Below are positions 15,059 through 23,299 of a stretch of DNA of 64,000 nucleotides, in pieces; positions within the stretch are counted from its first letter, which is position 1, and each line of letters begins with the position of its first letter. The notes under the pieces were generated by a model. It worked only from the letters and a program-made list of their open reading frames with translations, was not told where the DNA came from and made no database searches. The DNA lies in assembly GCF_002902965.1 (NCBI RefSeq), contig NZ_CP026107.1:992001-1056000 (forward strand), given 5' to 3'. Origin of the DNA: Paraburkholderia hospita. Lineage in GTDB: Bacteria; Pseudomonadota; Gammaproteobacteria; Burkholderiales; Burkholderiaceae. Position numbers and translations under genes: made by a program.

Positions 15059-15567
15059 GTGAGAAGCCGCGAAACCATCAGCGGGGAAAATGGCTAAATC
15101 AACGCCTGAACGATGCGCGTGAAGCGTTCGAGGTTGCGTGCGAGTTTGCGCGGCTCGAACAGGAAAAGGATGTTCAACTTACCGTGCTCAAACAGGCAAT
15201 GGAAACGATCGCGACGTGTGACGCGCCAGCATGGGTTTTGCGTGTCATCGCAATGCGCGCTTTGTGTGGCGTTGTTGTTCACAGCTTCGATATCGAAGCT
15301 TTCGAACTGACGGGCGAAGAGCGCGCCGAACTCGAAAAGACTGGGACGCTCAGGTACAAGGGGAAGGAGAAAGACCCGTTTGTAAAGAAGCCCGAACCCG
15401 AGGCCGCGCCAGTCAAAGCGAAGACCATGAGCATGGCGCCTAAGCTGGTCACGGCCGAACGTCTCAAGGTGCCCAAAAAGGAACGGGCTGAACGTGTTTT
15501 CGCGATCGATCCGCGCGACCAGCCGCAACGCGTGTTCAAATCACAAAGTGAGTGGGCGAACAAATGA
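15055..15567 (+). CDS. hypothetical protein (170 aa)
   Basis: An unrecognised 170-residue protein. Residues 15-90 are helical (DAREAFEVACEFARLEQEKD, then APAWVLRVIAMRALCG). A Lys/Pro/Glu-rich linker near 105-125 follows, then a basic C-terminus. ATGA overlaps join it to the 39-aa ORF before it and the 93-aa ORF after it. The LRxxAMRALxG stretch recurs in the 93-aa protein as LRTMALRALNG, so the two may share a small fold. Confidence 0.6.
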   Translation: MSEKPRNHQRGKWLNQRLNDAREAFEVACEFARLEQEKDVQLTVLKQAMETIATCDAPAWVLRVIAMRALCGVVVHSFDIEAFELTGEERAELEKTGTLRYKGKEKDPFVKKPEPEAAPVKAKTMSMAPKLVTAERLKVPKKERAERVFAIDPRDQPQRVFKSQSEWANK

Positions 15568-15845
15568 ACATCGAACTGAACCCGATCAGCCGCGAGCAGG
15601 CGGCGAAGGACTTGCGCGACATGCTGCCGTTCGTGCGCGCGGCTCTCGCGAAGGTCGCAAGCGGCGATGCTGTCGGTTTGCCGCTGCGGACAATGGCGCT
15701 TCGAGCGCTGAACGGTCAAGACGTGCGTCACGTGTCGCTCGACACTCGGAAGGCCGAAGTTAAGGGTGTTTACCCGTCCTATGACGAACTCGGTCAGCTT
15801 GATCGCATGCACGCGCGAGCCGTTCTGAGACTGCGTCGACACTGA
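15564..15845 (+). CDS. hypothetical protein (93 aa)
   Basis: An unrecognised 93-residue protein, helical at first (REQAAKDLRDMLPFVRAAL), with LRTMALRALNGQDV resembling a stretch of the preceding gene product, and an Arg/His-rich end. The ATG at 15564 overlaps the 170-aa stop (ATGA). It is the last coupled gene of the second late-type operon. Confidence 0.55.
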   Translation: MNIELNPISREQAAKDLRDMLPFVRAALAKVASGDAVGLPLRTMALRALNGQDVRHVSLDTRKAEVKGVYPSYDELGQLDRMHARAVLRLRRH

Positions 15846-15852
15846 AGAGGCA

Positions 15853-16767
15853 CCTTCAAATGTCATCGACCGACCGTCAGGAAGAGCGCGACATGCTTTT
15901 CATGCGCTAGGTCGGGAAAGCTTCGACGATCTTCTTCAAGTCATCGGGTAGCGGCGGTAGATTGGGCTCGGCACGCGCCGATTTTGGGTCAAAGTCGATG
16001 TCCAGTTTCCACACTCGCGCATGGAAGCGTTCCTGCATCGCCGCTTCGAGTTTCGTGAAACAGGTCCGGTTGAACTTAGGATTCTGTTCGACCTGTTGCA
16101 AGAGTGAAAGGAAGAGGGAGGTGCGCCGTCCGATAAGTTCTGCACCTACGTGTTCCTCGATCTCTTCCCAAGATGCTTTACGGTTCGTGCGTCGCAGGTC
16201 AACGGTGGACTTTTGAAATTCGACCGCCGTGTCCTGATGATGCGTGAATACGAGTTTGAGTGTGGAGAATAGTTCCTCTGCGTATTTCACGTGCTTGATG
16301 GCTTCTCTTCCTGATTCACTGTCGAGTAGGAAGGACAAGCTGTCGAAATCAAATATCTCGATATCATCCATGGTCAGCAGCAAGGGTTTCACCAGCGACC
16401 ATGTCGGAGTGTCCGAAAAGGCCTTTCGTTTCTCCGCGATTTCGTGCCTCACGCCAAGGCGTAACTCGCCGGTCCGGCGCTGGATGGTGCGCAGTTTGAA
16501 CAGCGCTAGGTTTCCTGCCTGTAGGTTTGAATTTCGCTCCTGTATCCGGCGATGCAGCACGGCGAAGAAGAACGCAACCAGGGCGCCGAAGAGCGTGCCT
16601 AGTCCGGCCTTCAATGCGTCGAGGTACCAAGGGGATGCGCCGCCCGATACCACAATCCAGTTCGGGAATGGCGTCTGAAAAAGGAATGTCGGCAAGTGGG
16701 TGGCGGTGATAGTTGAGATGTAGTTGGGCGTGGGCAACACAGTAGCGTGCCTTCAGATGTCATCGAC
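15853..16767 (+). repeat. short direct repeats flanking the 277-aa cargo gene
   Basis: An 18-bp sequence at 15853-15870 recurs at 16750-16767 with one mismatch (core ATGTCATCGAC), and similarity continues loosely for about 15 bp. At the first copy it opens a 16-codon ORF (15859-15909); at the second it is the end of the 159-aa gene. The pair brackets the 277-aa gene, as if that gene had been added between duplicated ends. Confidence 0.45.
15907..16740 (-). CDS. membrane-anchored helical protein (277 aa), cargo
   Basis: A 277-residue protein with one transmembrane helix near residues 45-62 (GLGTLFGALVAFFFAVL), followed by a long charged helical cytoplasmic domain (HRRIQERNSNLQAGNLALF onward) and a short Pro-rich end. 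I recognise the general type, an anchored helical protein of unknown role, but no named family. Start is a GTG at 16740. It is transcribed leftward after the 159-aa gene (12 bp gap), opposite to the late-type genes, in the right-hand cargo zone near attR. Confidence 0.65.
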   Translation of the reverse strand: MLPTPNYISTITATHLPTFLFQTPFPNWIVVSGGASPWYLDALKAGLGTLFGALVAFFFAVLHRRIQERNSNLQAGNLALFKLRTIQRRTGELRLGVRHEIAEKRKAFSDTPTWSLVKPLLLTMDDIEIFDFDSLSFLLDSESGREAIKHVKYAEELFSTLKLVFTHHQDTAVEFQKSTVDLRRTNRKASWEEIEEHVGAELIGRRTSLFLSLLQQVEQNPKFNRTCFTKLEAAMQERFHARVWKLDIDFDPKSARAEPNLPPLPDDLKKIVEAFPT

Positions 16768-17232
16768 AGAGAGGAAGGGCGCGAACTTCTCCGGGATCAC
16801 ATCTAGTTGTTTTTGGAACCACTCTGTCATTTCGGTGAGGCGGTCACCATATTCGGTTCGCTCTTGGTCCGGGATCGAAACCCGTTCCAGTGAGCGCCGC
16901 ACGGCTCTGAACTTCACGGCGTTCAAGTGTAGCTCTTCCAGATAATCGGCAACCGCTTTGCTAACTAGGAAGCGCGCGCCACGCGTTTGGGCCAAAAATT
17001 CGTCTAACGCAGTAAGGCTCAAGTCGCCATTGACAACAACGGATGCGGCAAAGGTCATCGCGGCTTCATGCACGGCAAAGCGCTTATCGAACCGATCCAA
17101 CTTCAGCTTGTTTCGATTTATGCGTACTTGCTGCCACGCGATCCAGCCCCCCACTACCGCGATGATTGGGGATAGCGCAGCCGCCCCAACTTGCATTGCA
17201 GTTACCCAGCCCGATTGTGGATCGCACGCCAT
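16753..17232 (-). CDS. single-pass membrane protein (159 aa), cargo
   Basis: A 159-residue protein with an N-terminal helix (AALSPIIAVVGGWIAWQQVR) and a cytoplasmic part beginning LKLDRFDKRFAVHEAAMTF. The sequence pattern WIAWQQ then LDRFDKRFAVxEA is one I know from many uncharacterised bacterial membrane proteins. The start at 17232 is preferred because longer frames would overlap the divergent gene at 17318. It forms a two-gene leftward unit with the 277-aa gene. Function unknown; location suggests host-benefit or exclusion cargo. Confidence 0.65.
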   Translation of the reverse strand: MACDPQSGWVTAMQVGAAALSPIIAVVGGWIAWQQVRINRNKLKLDRFDKRFAVHEAAMTFAASVVVNGDLSLTALDEFLAQTRGARFLVSKAVADYLEELHLNAVKFRAVRRSLERVSIPDQERTEYGDRLTEMTEWFQKQLDVIPEKFAPFLSVDDI

Positions 17233-17317
17233 TTGATTCCCCGTTTCTGGTGTTTTCGTGTGAACATTCTGCCACTGAACATGACTGGCAGAGCACACAA
17301 CAGGGGAGAGGCTTGCT

Positions 17318-18043
17318 ATGGGTTGGGGCGGGGATGTTGCGAAAGACGTTGCGAAGGTAATTATTTCGACAGGTGCGCTCGGTGCCATTGGCTTGGTATG
17401 GCAGCATTTCTATGGCAGCACGCCGGAATCTGCCTATCAAAAAGCTTTTAATCCAATACAGCTATTGCAGTGGCAAGTGTGGTTGTGGGCGGCCATAACT
17501 GTGTTTCTCGTGGCGTTCGGCGTATCTGCCTTGCTCCGCAGACGGCCATCAGACAACGGGAGCGCGGACGACTCTGCGTCAACTTTGGAACCCAAGATCG
17601 CGATCGTTACTGGGGAGGCCGCACCATACGGAATTACTGATGTTCAAGCTGGTCAAGTGAATAGCTCCGTGAAGATCGGCATCAAGAACGCGGGCGGCAA
17701 GACGCTTTCAAACTGCAAGGTCTACATCGAGAAAATCTCACCGCAACTGAATTCTCCCGGAGGTCCGTCATTGCTGCTTGATGGGACGGGTTTTCAGTTG
17801 CGGCACAATGACCCGGAGAAGTTTATTGAGGTGGCTGCGCATTGGGGTAACAACGACAAGTTCAGATTCAGCATCCCGGCAGGGGTCGGGTTCTTTGACT
17901 CCTCGCTGTGGATGGATGATGACACGCGTCGAACCTTTGCGATTCGCGTCAACGCTACCGAATGCGAGCGCTCTGCGCTGTTCGAGATATGGGCGGACGA
18001 GTCGCGGCGGCTGCATCTCAAATTCCTCAACTACATCAATTGA
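17318..18043 (+). CDS. two-helix membrane protein with C-terminal beta domain (241 aa), cargo
   Basis: A 241-residue protein. Hydrophobic helices lie near residues 13-28 (VIISTGALGAIGLVW) and 53-72 (VWLWAAITVFLVAFGVSALL). A polar linker follows, then a beta-rich domain from about 90 with IGIKNAGGKTLSNCKVYIEK, resembling uncharacterised domains that follow membrane anchors. It is divergent from the 159-aa gene and is the last gene before attR. A GGGGAG Shine-Dalgarno precedes the ATG. Function unknown. Confidence 0.7.
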   Translation: MGWGGDVAKDVAKVIISTGALGAIGLVWQHFYGSTPESAYQKAFNPIQLLQWQVWLWAAITVFLVAFGVSALLRRRPSDNGSADDSASTLEPKIAIVTGEAAPYGITDVQAGQVNSSVKIGIKNAGGKTLSNCKVYIEKISPQLNSPGGPSLLLDGTGFQLRHNDPEKFIEVAAHWGNNDKFRFSIPAGVGFFDSSLWMDDDTRRTFAIRVNATECERSALFEIWADESRRLHLKFLNYIN

Positions 18044-18236
18044 CGCCGCGCGCGAAGAGTGTCGACACCGAGCAGCGTCACTGCCGTTTCGAGTCCAATG
18101 GTAAAGTAGGTGTGCCCTGGGCAATCCCGCACAAGGCATACCAAGCGGAACCGTTTGGACGCGCGTTGGACTCGACATGTGTCGAACGGGCAGAAAGCGA
18201 CAGAAAGAAGCCTTATAAATCAATGGATTAGGGGCT

Positions 18237-18287
18237 GTTCAAGGCCATGAAAAAGCTGCTGAACGATCCGTCGCGTGTCGTGCGCGA
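18237..18287 (+). repeat. right attachment repeat (attR)
   Basis: The second perfect 51-bp copy. It includes the current dhaK start codon at 18247. Upstream of it is element DNA with two small dyads, GTGTCGACAC (18059-18068) and TCGACA-TG-TGTCGA (18172-18185), and a weak TATAAA near 18215. The dhaK 5' region is therefore supplied by the element. Confidence 0.93.
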
Positions 18288-19947
18288 GATGCTCGAAGGT
18301 CTTGAGATGCTCGCGCCCGACACCGCGTTGCTGCGCGACGCGAACGTCGTCGTGCGGCGCGATCTGCCTGAGCCGCATGCGAGGCGCGTCGCGATCATTT
18401 CGGGCGGCGGCAGCGGACACGAGCCCGCGCACGCGGGCTATGTCGGCGACGGCATGCTGGCAGCCGCCGTGTGCGGCGAGGTGTTCACGTCGCCGTCGAC
18501 GGATGCCGTGCTCGCCGCGATTCACGCGTCGGCGGGACCGAACGGAGCGCTGCTGGTCGTCAAGAACTACACGGGCGATCGCCTGAACTTCGGCCTCGCC
18601 GCCGAGCTGGCGCGCGCCGAGGGGATTCCCGTCGAAGTTGTCGTGGTGGCCGACGACGTGTCGCTGCGCAACACCGTCGAGCGCGGGCGGCGGCGCGGCA
18701 TTGCGGGGACTGTGTTCGTGCATAAGATCGCGGGCGCGGCGGCTGCGGCGGGCAAGACGCTCGCGGACGTGGCGGCGATTGCGCGCAGTGCGGCCGATGC
18801 GATCGGCACAATGGGCGTCGCGCTCGACGGCTGCACGCTGCCCGCGACGCAACAGTCGAGCTTCAGTCTCGCGGACGACGAGATCGAACTGGGCCTTGGC
18901 ATCCACGGCGAGAAAGGCGTGCAACGCACGAAGCCGATGCCTGCGGATCAACTGACGGACACGTTGCTCACCGCGATCACCGACGATCTGCAACTGGCGA
19001 GCGGTGAGCGCGTTGCGTTGCTGGTCAATGGTCTGGGCGCGACCACGCCGATGGAACTGGCCGTCGTCGCGCGCGCGGCGATCAATGGACTCAAGCAGCG
19101 CGGACTGCGTATCGAGCGCGCATGGTGCGGCACGCTGCTGTCCGCGCTGAACATGCCGGGCTGCTCGATCTCGGTGATGCGCGTGGACGACGAACGCCTT
19201 GCGCTACTCGACGCTCCGACGAAGGTCGCGACATGGCCGGGCGCAGGACGCGTGAATGTCGATGGCGCGACGGGTATCGCGTCGGGCGCGGTGGACGATG
19301 CTGTTGCATCGTCGCGTGAAGCTGCCGTCGAACGCACGCCGTTGCAGCTTGCGTTCGACGCCGCTGCGCGCGCCTTGATCGACGACGAAGCGCGTCTGAC
19401 CGAACTGGATTCGAAAGCGGGCGACGGCGACCTCGGCTCCAGCATGACGCGCGCGGGCGAAGCCGTGCTGGCGATTCCCGCCACGGCATGGCCATCGGCG
19501 GCCGATGCGCTCGCGGATCTCGCCGTCACGCTGCGTCGCGCGATTGCGGGCAGTTCCGGGCCGTTCTACGCGACGGCGTTGCTGCGCGCATCGCGCCGTC
19601 TCGGCGAGAGCAATGCACCCGCAGCGTCCGATTGGGCCGCTGCGTTCGATCTGGCTGTCAAAGCGATCTCCGAGCTAGGCGGCGCGCAACCCGGCGAGCG
19701 CACGATGCTCGATGCGCTGCGGCCTGCGGCGGATGCGTTCACGGAAGCTACAGGTCGCGGAGAATCGCTTGCTGCTGCATGGGCTGCAACCGTCGATGCG
19801 GCGGAGAAGGGCGCGGCATCGACGGCTTCGATGATGCCGCGCGTCGGACGCGCGAGCTATCTCGGCGAGCGTGCTGTGGGCGAACCCGACGGCGGCGCGG
19901 TGGCCGTGGTGTGCTGGCTGCGCGCGTTGACGCCGTTCGTGCGCTAA
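18247..19947 (+). CDS. dhaK: dihydroxyacetone kinase, fused DhaK-DhaL type
   Basis: A 566-residue ATP-dependent dihydroxyacetone/glyceraldehyde kinase. The N-terminal DhaK domain (1-~325) has GGGSGHEPAH and the substrate-binding GIHGEKG with His220, which forms the hemiaminal with the ketone. The C-terminal DhaL domain (~360-566) has the Mg-ATP motif KAGDGDLGSSM. Fusion of both domains marks the ATP-using type, not the PTS type. The first ~13 codons lie in the attachment repeat, so the coding sequence stays intact despite the insertion, but the native leader is stranded 16 kb away at 2300-2381. Expression now depends on sequences inside the element. Confidence 0.93.
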   Translation: MKKLLNDPSRVVREMLEGLEMLAPDTALLRDANVVVRRDLPEPHARRVAIISGGGSGHEPAHAGYVGDGMLAAAVCGEVFTSPSTDAVLAAIHASAGPNGALLVVKNYTGDRLNFGLAAELARAEGIPVEVVVVADDVSLRNTVERGRRRGIAGTVFVHKIAGAAAAAGKTLADVAAIARSAADAIGTMGVALDGCTLPATQQSSFSLADDEIELGLGIHGEKGVQRTKPMPADQLTDTLLTAITDDLQLASGERVALLVNGLGATTPMELAVVARAAINGLKQRGLRIERAWCGTLLSALNMPGCSISVMRVDDERLALLDAPTKVATWPGAGRVNVDGATGIASGAVDDAVASSREAAVERTPLQLAFDAAARALIDDEARLTELDSKAGDGDLGSSMTRAGEAVLAIPATAWPSAADALADLAVTLRRAIAGSSGPFYATALLRASRRLGESNAPAASDWAAAFDLAVKAISELGGAQPGERTMLDALRPAADAFTEATGRGESLAAAWAATVDAAEKGAASTASMMPRVGRASYLGERAVGEPDGGAVAVVCWLRALTPFVR

Positions 19948-19958
19948 CCGTTCATGCG

Positions 19959-20963
19959 CTAGCTGCCGATGGCTTTCGCCCGCTTCGCCGCGAAGTCCCA
20001 CAACTGCGCCTGATTCGTCTCGACGCGCGCGGGCAACAGACCATTCTTGTAGAACGCATCGGCAATGATCTGCTGCTCGCTGTAATTCTGCACGGCTACT
20101 GCCCGCACCATATAACTGCGCCGCGAATTCGCGCGTTCGATCGTGGTCGCGTCGAGGCCCCATATCGGCGCAAGTGTTTTCGCTGCGTCATCGGGGTGCG
20201 CGCGCAGCCATTCGCCCACTTCCTTCAGTTGATCGAACACGACCTGAACCACTTCGGGATGCGCATCGGCGAACGTGCTCGACGCGAGATAGTAGCGCTG
20301 ATACGAAGCAAGCCCGTCGCCATTCGCAAGAATGCGCACATCGGCGTTTTTGTCGACGGATGCGACATACGGGTCCCACGTAATCCAAGCATCGACGCTG
20401 CCGCGCTCGAATGCCGCGCGGCCATCGGCGGGCGTGAGATAGCTGATCTTGACGTCGGTCGCTGTGAGGCCTGCTTTGTTCAATGCCGCCAGCAACAGAT
20501 AGTGGCTGCCCGCCGCTTTCGTCACCGCGATGCGCTTGCCCTTCAGATCGGCGAGCGCGTGCAACGGGCTGTCCTTCTTGACGATGATCGCCTGCGCGCC
20601 GGGCGAAGGCGCTTCCTGCGCGACATACACGAAGCGCGCATGCGCGGCCTGCGCGAAGATCGGCACAGTGTCGGCGACGTCGGCGCTGAAATCGACGGCA
20701 TCGACATTGAGCGCCTCCGTCAACGGCAGGCCGCTCGTGAACTCGTTCCACGAGATGCGCACGTTGAGCGGCGCGAGTGCTTTTTCGAGCGAGCCGCGTG
20801 CCTTGAGCAGCGTAATGAGCGTCGACGATTTCTGATAACCGATGCGCAACGACACAGGCGCGCCATTAGCGTTGGACGCTTGCGCGAAGCTCTGCGCCGA
20901 GGTCAGCGCAAACAGGGAAGCCAGTGCGATGCGGGCGAAGGCCCGTCGTGTGATAGACGCCAT
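19959..20963 (-). CDS. aliphatic sulfonate ABC transporter substrate-binding protein (SsuA family)
   Basis: A 334-residue periplasmic binding protein with a twin-Arg-like/Sec signal (ITRRAFARIALASLFALTS...) and cleavage after QSFAQA. SsuA features are present: RIGYQKSS, the SPLHALADLKGKRIAV segment and AWITWDPYV. The start at 20963 is chosen in place of 21026 because it gives a normal signal peptide with ACGGA upstream. It is divergent from a second SsuA-type gene over a 267-bp AT-rich region with no adjacent permease on its own strand, so it probably feeds the neighbouring SsuBC-like pair. Confidence 0.88.
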   Translation of the reverse strand: MASITRRAFARIALASLFALTSAQSFAQASNANGAPVSLRIGYQKSSTLITLLKARGSLEKALAPLNVRISWNEFTSGLPLTEALNVDAVDFSADVADTVPIFAQAAHARFVYVAQEAPSPGAQAIIVKKDSPLHALADLKGKRIAVTKAAGSHYLLLAALNKAGLTATDVKISYLTPADGRAAFERGSVDAWITWDPYVASVDKNADVRILANGDGLASYQRYYLASSTFADAHPEVVQVVFDQLKEVGEWLRAHPDDAAKTLAPIWGLDATTIERANSRRSYMVRAVAVQNYSEQQIIADAFYKNGLLPARVETNQAQLWDFAAKRAKAIGS

Positions 20964-21230
20964 ACGTGTGTTCCGTTTTCTGTGTTGAATTAGGCGAAGC
21001 AGTGGATCGATTCGCCATCGTAGCAACGGAACCGACGCTTCCTAAGCGAATGTTTCAGCTATTGATTGCACGCTTTTCGATAAGCGTAGGCGTGTTGTTC
21101 ATCACGCTCGACACGTCATTCAAAAGATGCAAAACATAAATATTGCTGTGAGATAAACATATATAAATAGAATAATTCTCACCGTGGTCCTTCGTCGCTA
21201 CGCTTGCCTGCATATCGACTGTGAGGGCCT
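20964..21230. promoter_or_regulatory. divergent AT-rich control region
   Basis: Between two outward-facing sulfonate binding-protein genes. The stretch 21120-21180 is strongly AT-rich in otherwise GC-rich DNA, as expected for CysB/Cbl-type activator sites that control sulfonate genes. I do not see a definite promoter pair. Confidence 0.4.
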
Positions 21231-22226
21231 ATGAGCGCTTCTGTTCCAACGTCTTTTTCTGCGCGGCGGCGCGTGCTTCGCGCGCTCGCGGCGGCGCCTG
21301 CCGTCGCTGCGTTTTCCGCATCGATCGCGCGTGACGCGCGAGCAGCCGACGCAGCATCGACCACGATCGTGCTCGGCGATCAGGCAGGCGGCACGCGTGC
21401 GCTCGCCGAAGCCGCAAAGGTACTCGACGGCACGCCGTACGCGTTTCGCTGGGCCAACTTCCAGGGCGCAGCGCCGCTTTTCGAAGCGCAACGCGCGGGC
21501 GCTGTCGATCTCGCGCCCGCTGGCGATCTGCCCGTGCTCGCCGCTGCCGTCGGCGATCCGACCTTGAAGATCGTCGCGACGCGTGTCGGCTCCGGCGCGC
21601 AACTCGGCATTCTCGTTGCGCAGGATTCGAAGATCCGCACGGTCGCGGACCTGAAGGGACGCACGGTGTTTATCTCGTCGGCGCGCGGCAGCATTTCGCA
21701 ATTCCAGCTGTACGGCGCGCTGGCTGAAGCGGGATTGTCGAAAGACGATGTGTCCGTGCGCTTCATTTTGCCCGTCGATGCATTCGCGGCATTCGCGTCC
21801 GGTTCGATCGAAGTGTGGGCGACGTTCGATCCGTACTACGGCATCGCGGTGCAACGCGGCGGGCGGGTTCTGCGCGACGGCACGGGCATCAACAGCGGCC
21901 TGGGCTTCATCACGGCCTCGGGCGCCGCGCTCGCCGACACGCGCAAGCGCGCGGCCATCGCAGATGTTCTGCTGCGTTATCAGCGCGCTGGCGACTGGGC
22001 AGTCGCGAATGCCGACGCCTACGCGCAAATCTACGCAACCCTCACGCGCTCGCCGCTCGACGCCGCGAAGCAGATCACGAAGCGCGCGTCGCTCAAACAG
22101 CACTTCGTCTCCGACGCCGACATCGCGGCGCTGCAAAAGGTGGCGGACGCCGCGTATCGCGATGCGATCCTGCCGCGCCGCATCGACGTGCGCGCGATTT
22201 CGGATACGACCATCGGCAACGCTTAA
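21231..22226 (+). CDS. sulfonate ABC transporter substrate-binding protein
   Basis: A 331-residue binding protein of the SsuA/NMT1 type with an Arg-rich signal (SARRRVLRALAAAPAVAAF) cut near ARAAD. The mature part contains VLGDQAGGTRALAEAAKVL, the KIRTVADLKGRTVFISS hinge-loop region and VWATFDPYYG. It begins an operon with permease (26 bp on), ATPase and another binding protein, forming one complete importer for an organosulfonate. The ligand is not predictable. Confidence 0.88.
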   Translation: MSASVPTSFSARRRVLRALAAAPAVAAFSASIARDARAADAASTTIVLGDQAGGTRALAEAAKVLDGTPYAFRWANFQGAAPLFEAQRAGAVDLAPAGDLPVLAAAVGDPTLKIVATRVGSGAQLGILVAQDSKIRTVADLKGRTVFISSARGSISQFQLYGALAEAGLSKDDVSVRFILPVDAFAAFASGSIEVWATFDPYYGIAVQRGGRVLRDGTGINSGLGFITASGAALADTRKRAAIADVLLRYQRAGDWAVANADAYAQIYATLTRSPLDAAKQITKRASLKQHFVSDADIAALQKVADAAYRDAILPRRIDVRAISDTTIGNA

Positions 22227-22252
22227 GCCGCTTTTTCAAGGAGCGTATCGAC

Positions 22253-23299
22253 ATGTCCTCACACACTCAGGCAATCGATCTTGCGAGTCTGCAGGCAGAC
22301 GAAGCCGCTGCGCCGCGCGACGTCCGCGGGCAGATTGTCGCCGCGCTGGCGGCCCTCGCGTGGCTGGGCGGCGCGGCCGTAACGCAATGGTGGCCGGCGG
22401 CCGACGACTGGCCGTACACGCGCGAACTGCTGATCCTGAAGCTCGCGCTGGCGGCGTTATCGGCGGCAATCGGCACGCGTGCGTGGCTGACGAACGGCGC
22501 TGTCAAGCCGCAGGCGGACACAAAACGCGCACGCATCGACACATGGATCGCGGCGGGACCCTGGCTGCTCGCGCTCGCCATCGGCATTACCACGTGGGAG
22601 TTGGTCACGGCGCAGCTCGAATGGTTGCCGCGTCCGTTCTTCGCGCCGCCTCAGGCATTGATCGCGGTGTATTTCGACGATTTGCCGAGACTCGCGGCGA
22701 GCGTCGGGCATTCGTTCGTGTTGCTGGCTTATGGCTATGCACTCGGCGCGCTGACGGGTTTCACGATTGGCGTGAGCATCGGCTGGTCGCGTGCCGTGGG
22801 TTACTGGCTGCACCCTGTGCTGCGTCTGATCGGCCCGTTGCCCGCGACCGCGTGGTTGCCCCTCGCATTCTTCTTCTTTCCATCGAGCTTCAGCGCAAGC
22901 GTCTTTCTGATCGCGCTCGCCACCGCGTTTCCCGTTGCGGTGCTCACGTGGTCCGGTGTCGCGAGCGTGAACTCCGCTTACTACGACGTCGCGCGCACGC
23001 TCGGCGCACGCGCTTCGTTCCTGATCCTGCGCGTGGCGATTCCTGCCGCGTTGCCGTCGGTGTTCGTCGGATTGTTCATGGGGCTGGGCGCATCGTTCTC
23101 CGTGCTGATCGTCGCCGAGATGATGGGCGTGAAGGCGGGGCTTGGCTGGTATCTGCAATGGGCGCAAGGCTGGGCTGCGTACTCGAACATGTATGCCGCA
23201 CTGCTCGTGATGGCGCTGATGTGCTCCGGGCTGATCACGCTGCTGTTCAAGGTGCGCGACCGTCTGTTGGCCTGGCAAAAAGGATTGCTCAAATGGTAG
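22253..23299 (+). CDS. ABC transporter permease, SsuC/TauC family
   Basis: A 348-residue inner-membrane permease: a variable N-terminal part with two helices (to about residue 115), then the BPD_transp_1 domain with roughly six helices and the EAA-loop-like YYDVARTLGARASFLILRV region that contacts the ATPase. Start ATG at 22253 follows AAGGAGCG. The stop overlaps the ATPase start (ATGGTAG, 23293-23299). Family permeases are usually 250-270 residues, so the N-terminal ~90 residues are an extension. Confidence 0.9.
   Translation: MSSHTQAIDLASLQADEAAAPRDVRGQIVAALAALAWLGGAAVTQWWPAADDWPYTRELLILKLALAALSAAIGTRAWLTNGAVKPQADTKRARIDTWIAAGPWLLALAIGITTWELVTAQLEWLPRPFFAPPQALIAVYFDDLPRLAASVGHSFVLLAYGYALGALTGFTIGVSIGWSRAVGYWLHPVLRLIGPLPATAWLPLAFFFFPSSFSASVFLIALATAFPVAVLTWSGVASVNSAYYDVARTLGARASFLILRVAIPAALPSVFVGLFMGLGASFSVLIVAEMMGVKAGLGWYLQWAQGWAAYSNMYAALLVMALMCSGLITLLFKVRDRLLAWQKGLLKW

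Larger units (their letters stand above)
2372..18287. mobile_element. integrated element, candidate phage satellite (about 15.9 kb)
   Basis: A 51-bp perfect direct repeat (2372-2422 and 18237-18287) brackets a block that begins with a tyrosine integrase. The block holds a VapE-type replication protein, iteron-like repeats, a TerS-like gene, a zinc peptidase, a tape-measure-like protein and many small unknown ORFs. The repeat spans the start codon and first codons of dhaK, so the right copy restores an intact kinase gene. I could find no capsid, portal, large terminase, tail-tube, baseplate or lysis gene, and 16 kb is small for a tailed phage. Integrase, replication module, TerS-like gene and small genes form the usual layout of a phage satellite. 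A degenerate prophage remains possible, but the tightly coupled ORFs argue against decay. Confidence 0.8.

Noticed and set aside
10608..15845. Reading the element as a small tailless (tectivirus-like) prophage
   Set aside because: Size and integrase fit, but no FtsK/HerA-type packaging ATPase or double-jelly-roll capsid-sized protein with a matching pattern is visible, and the largest protein is tape-measure-like.
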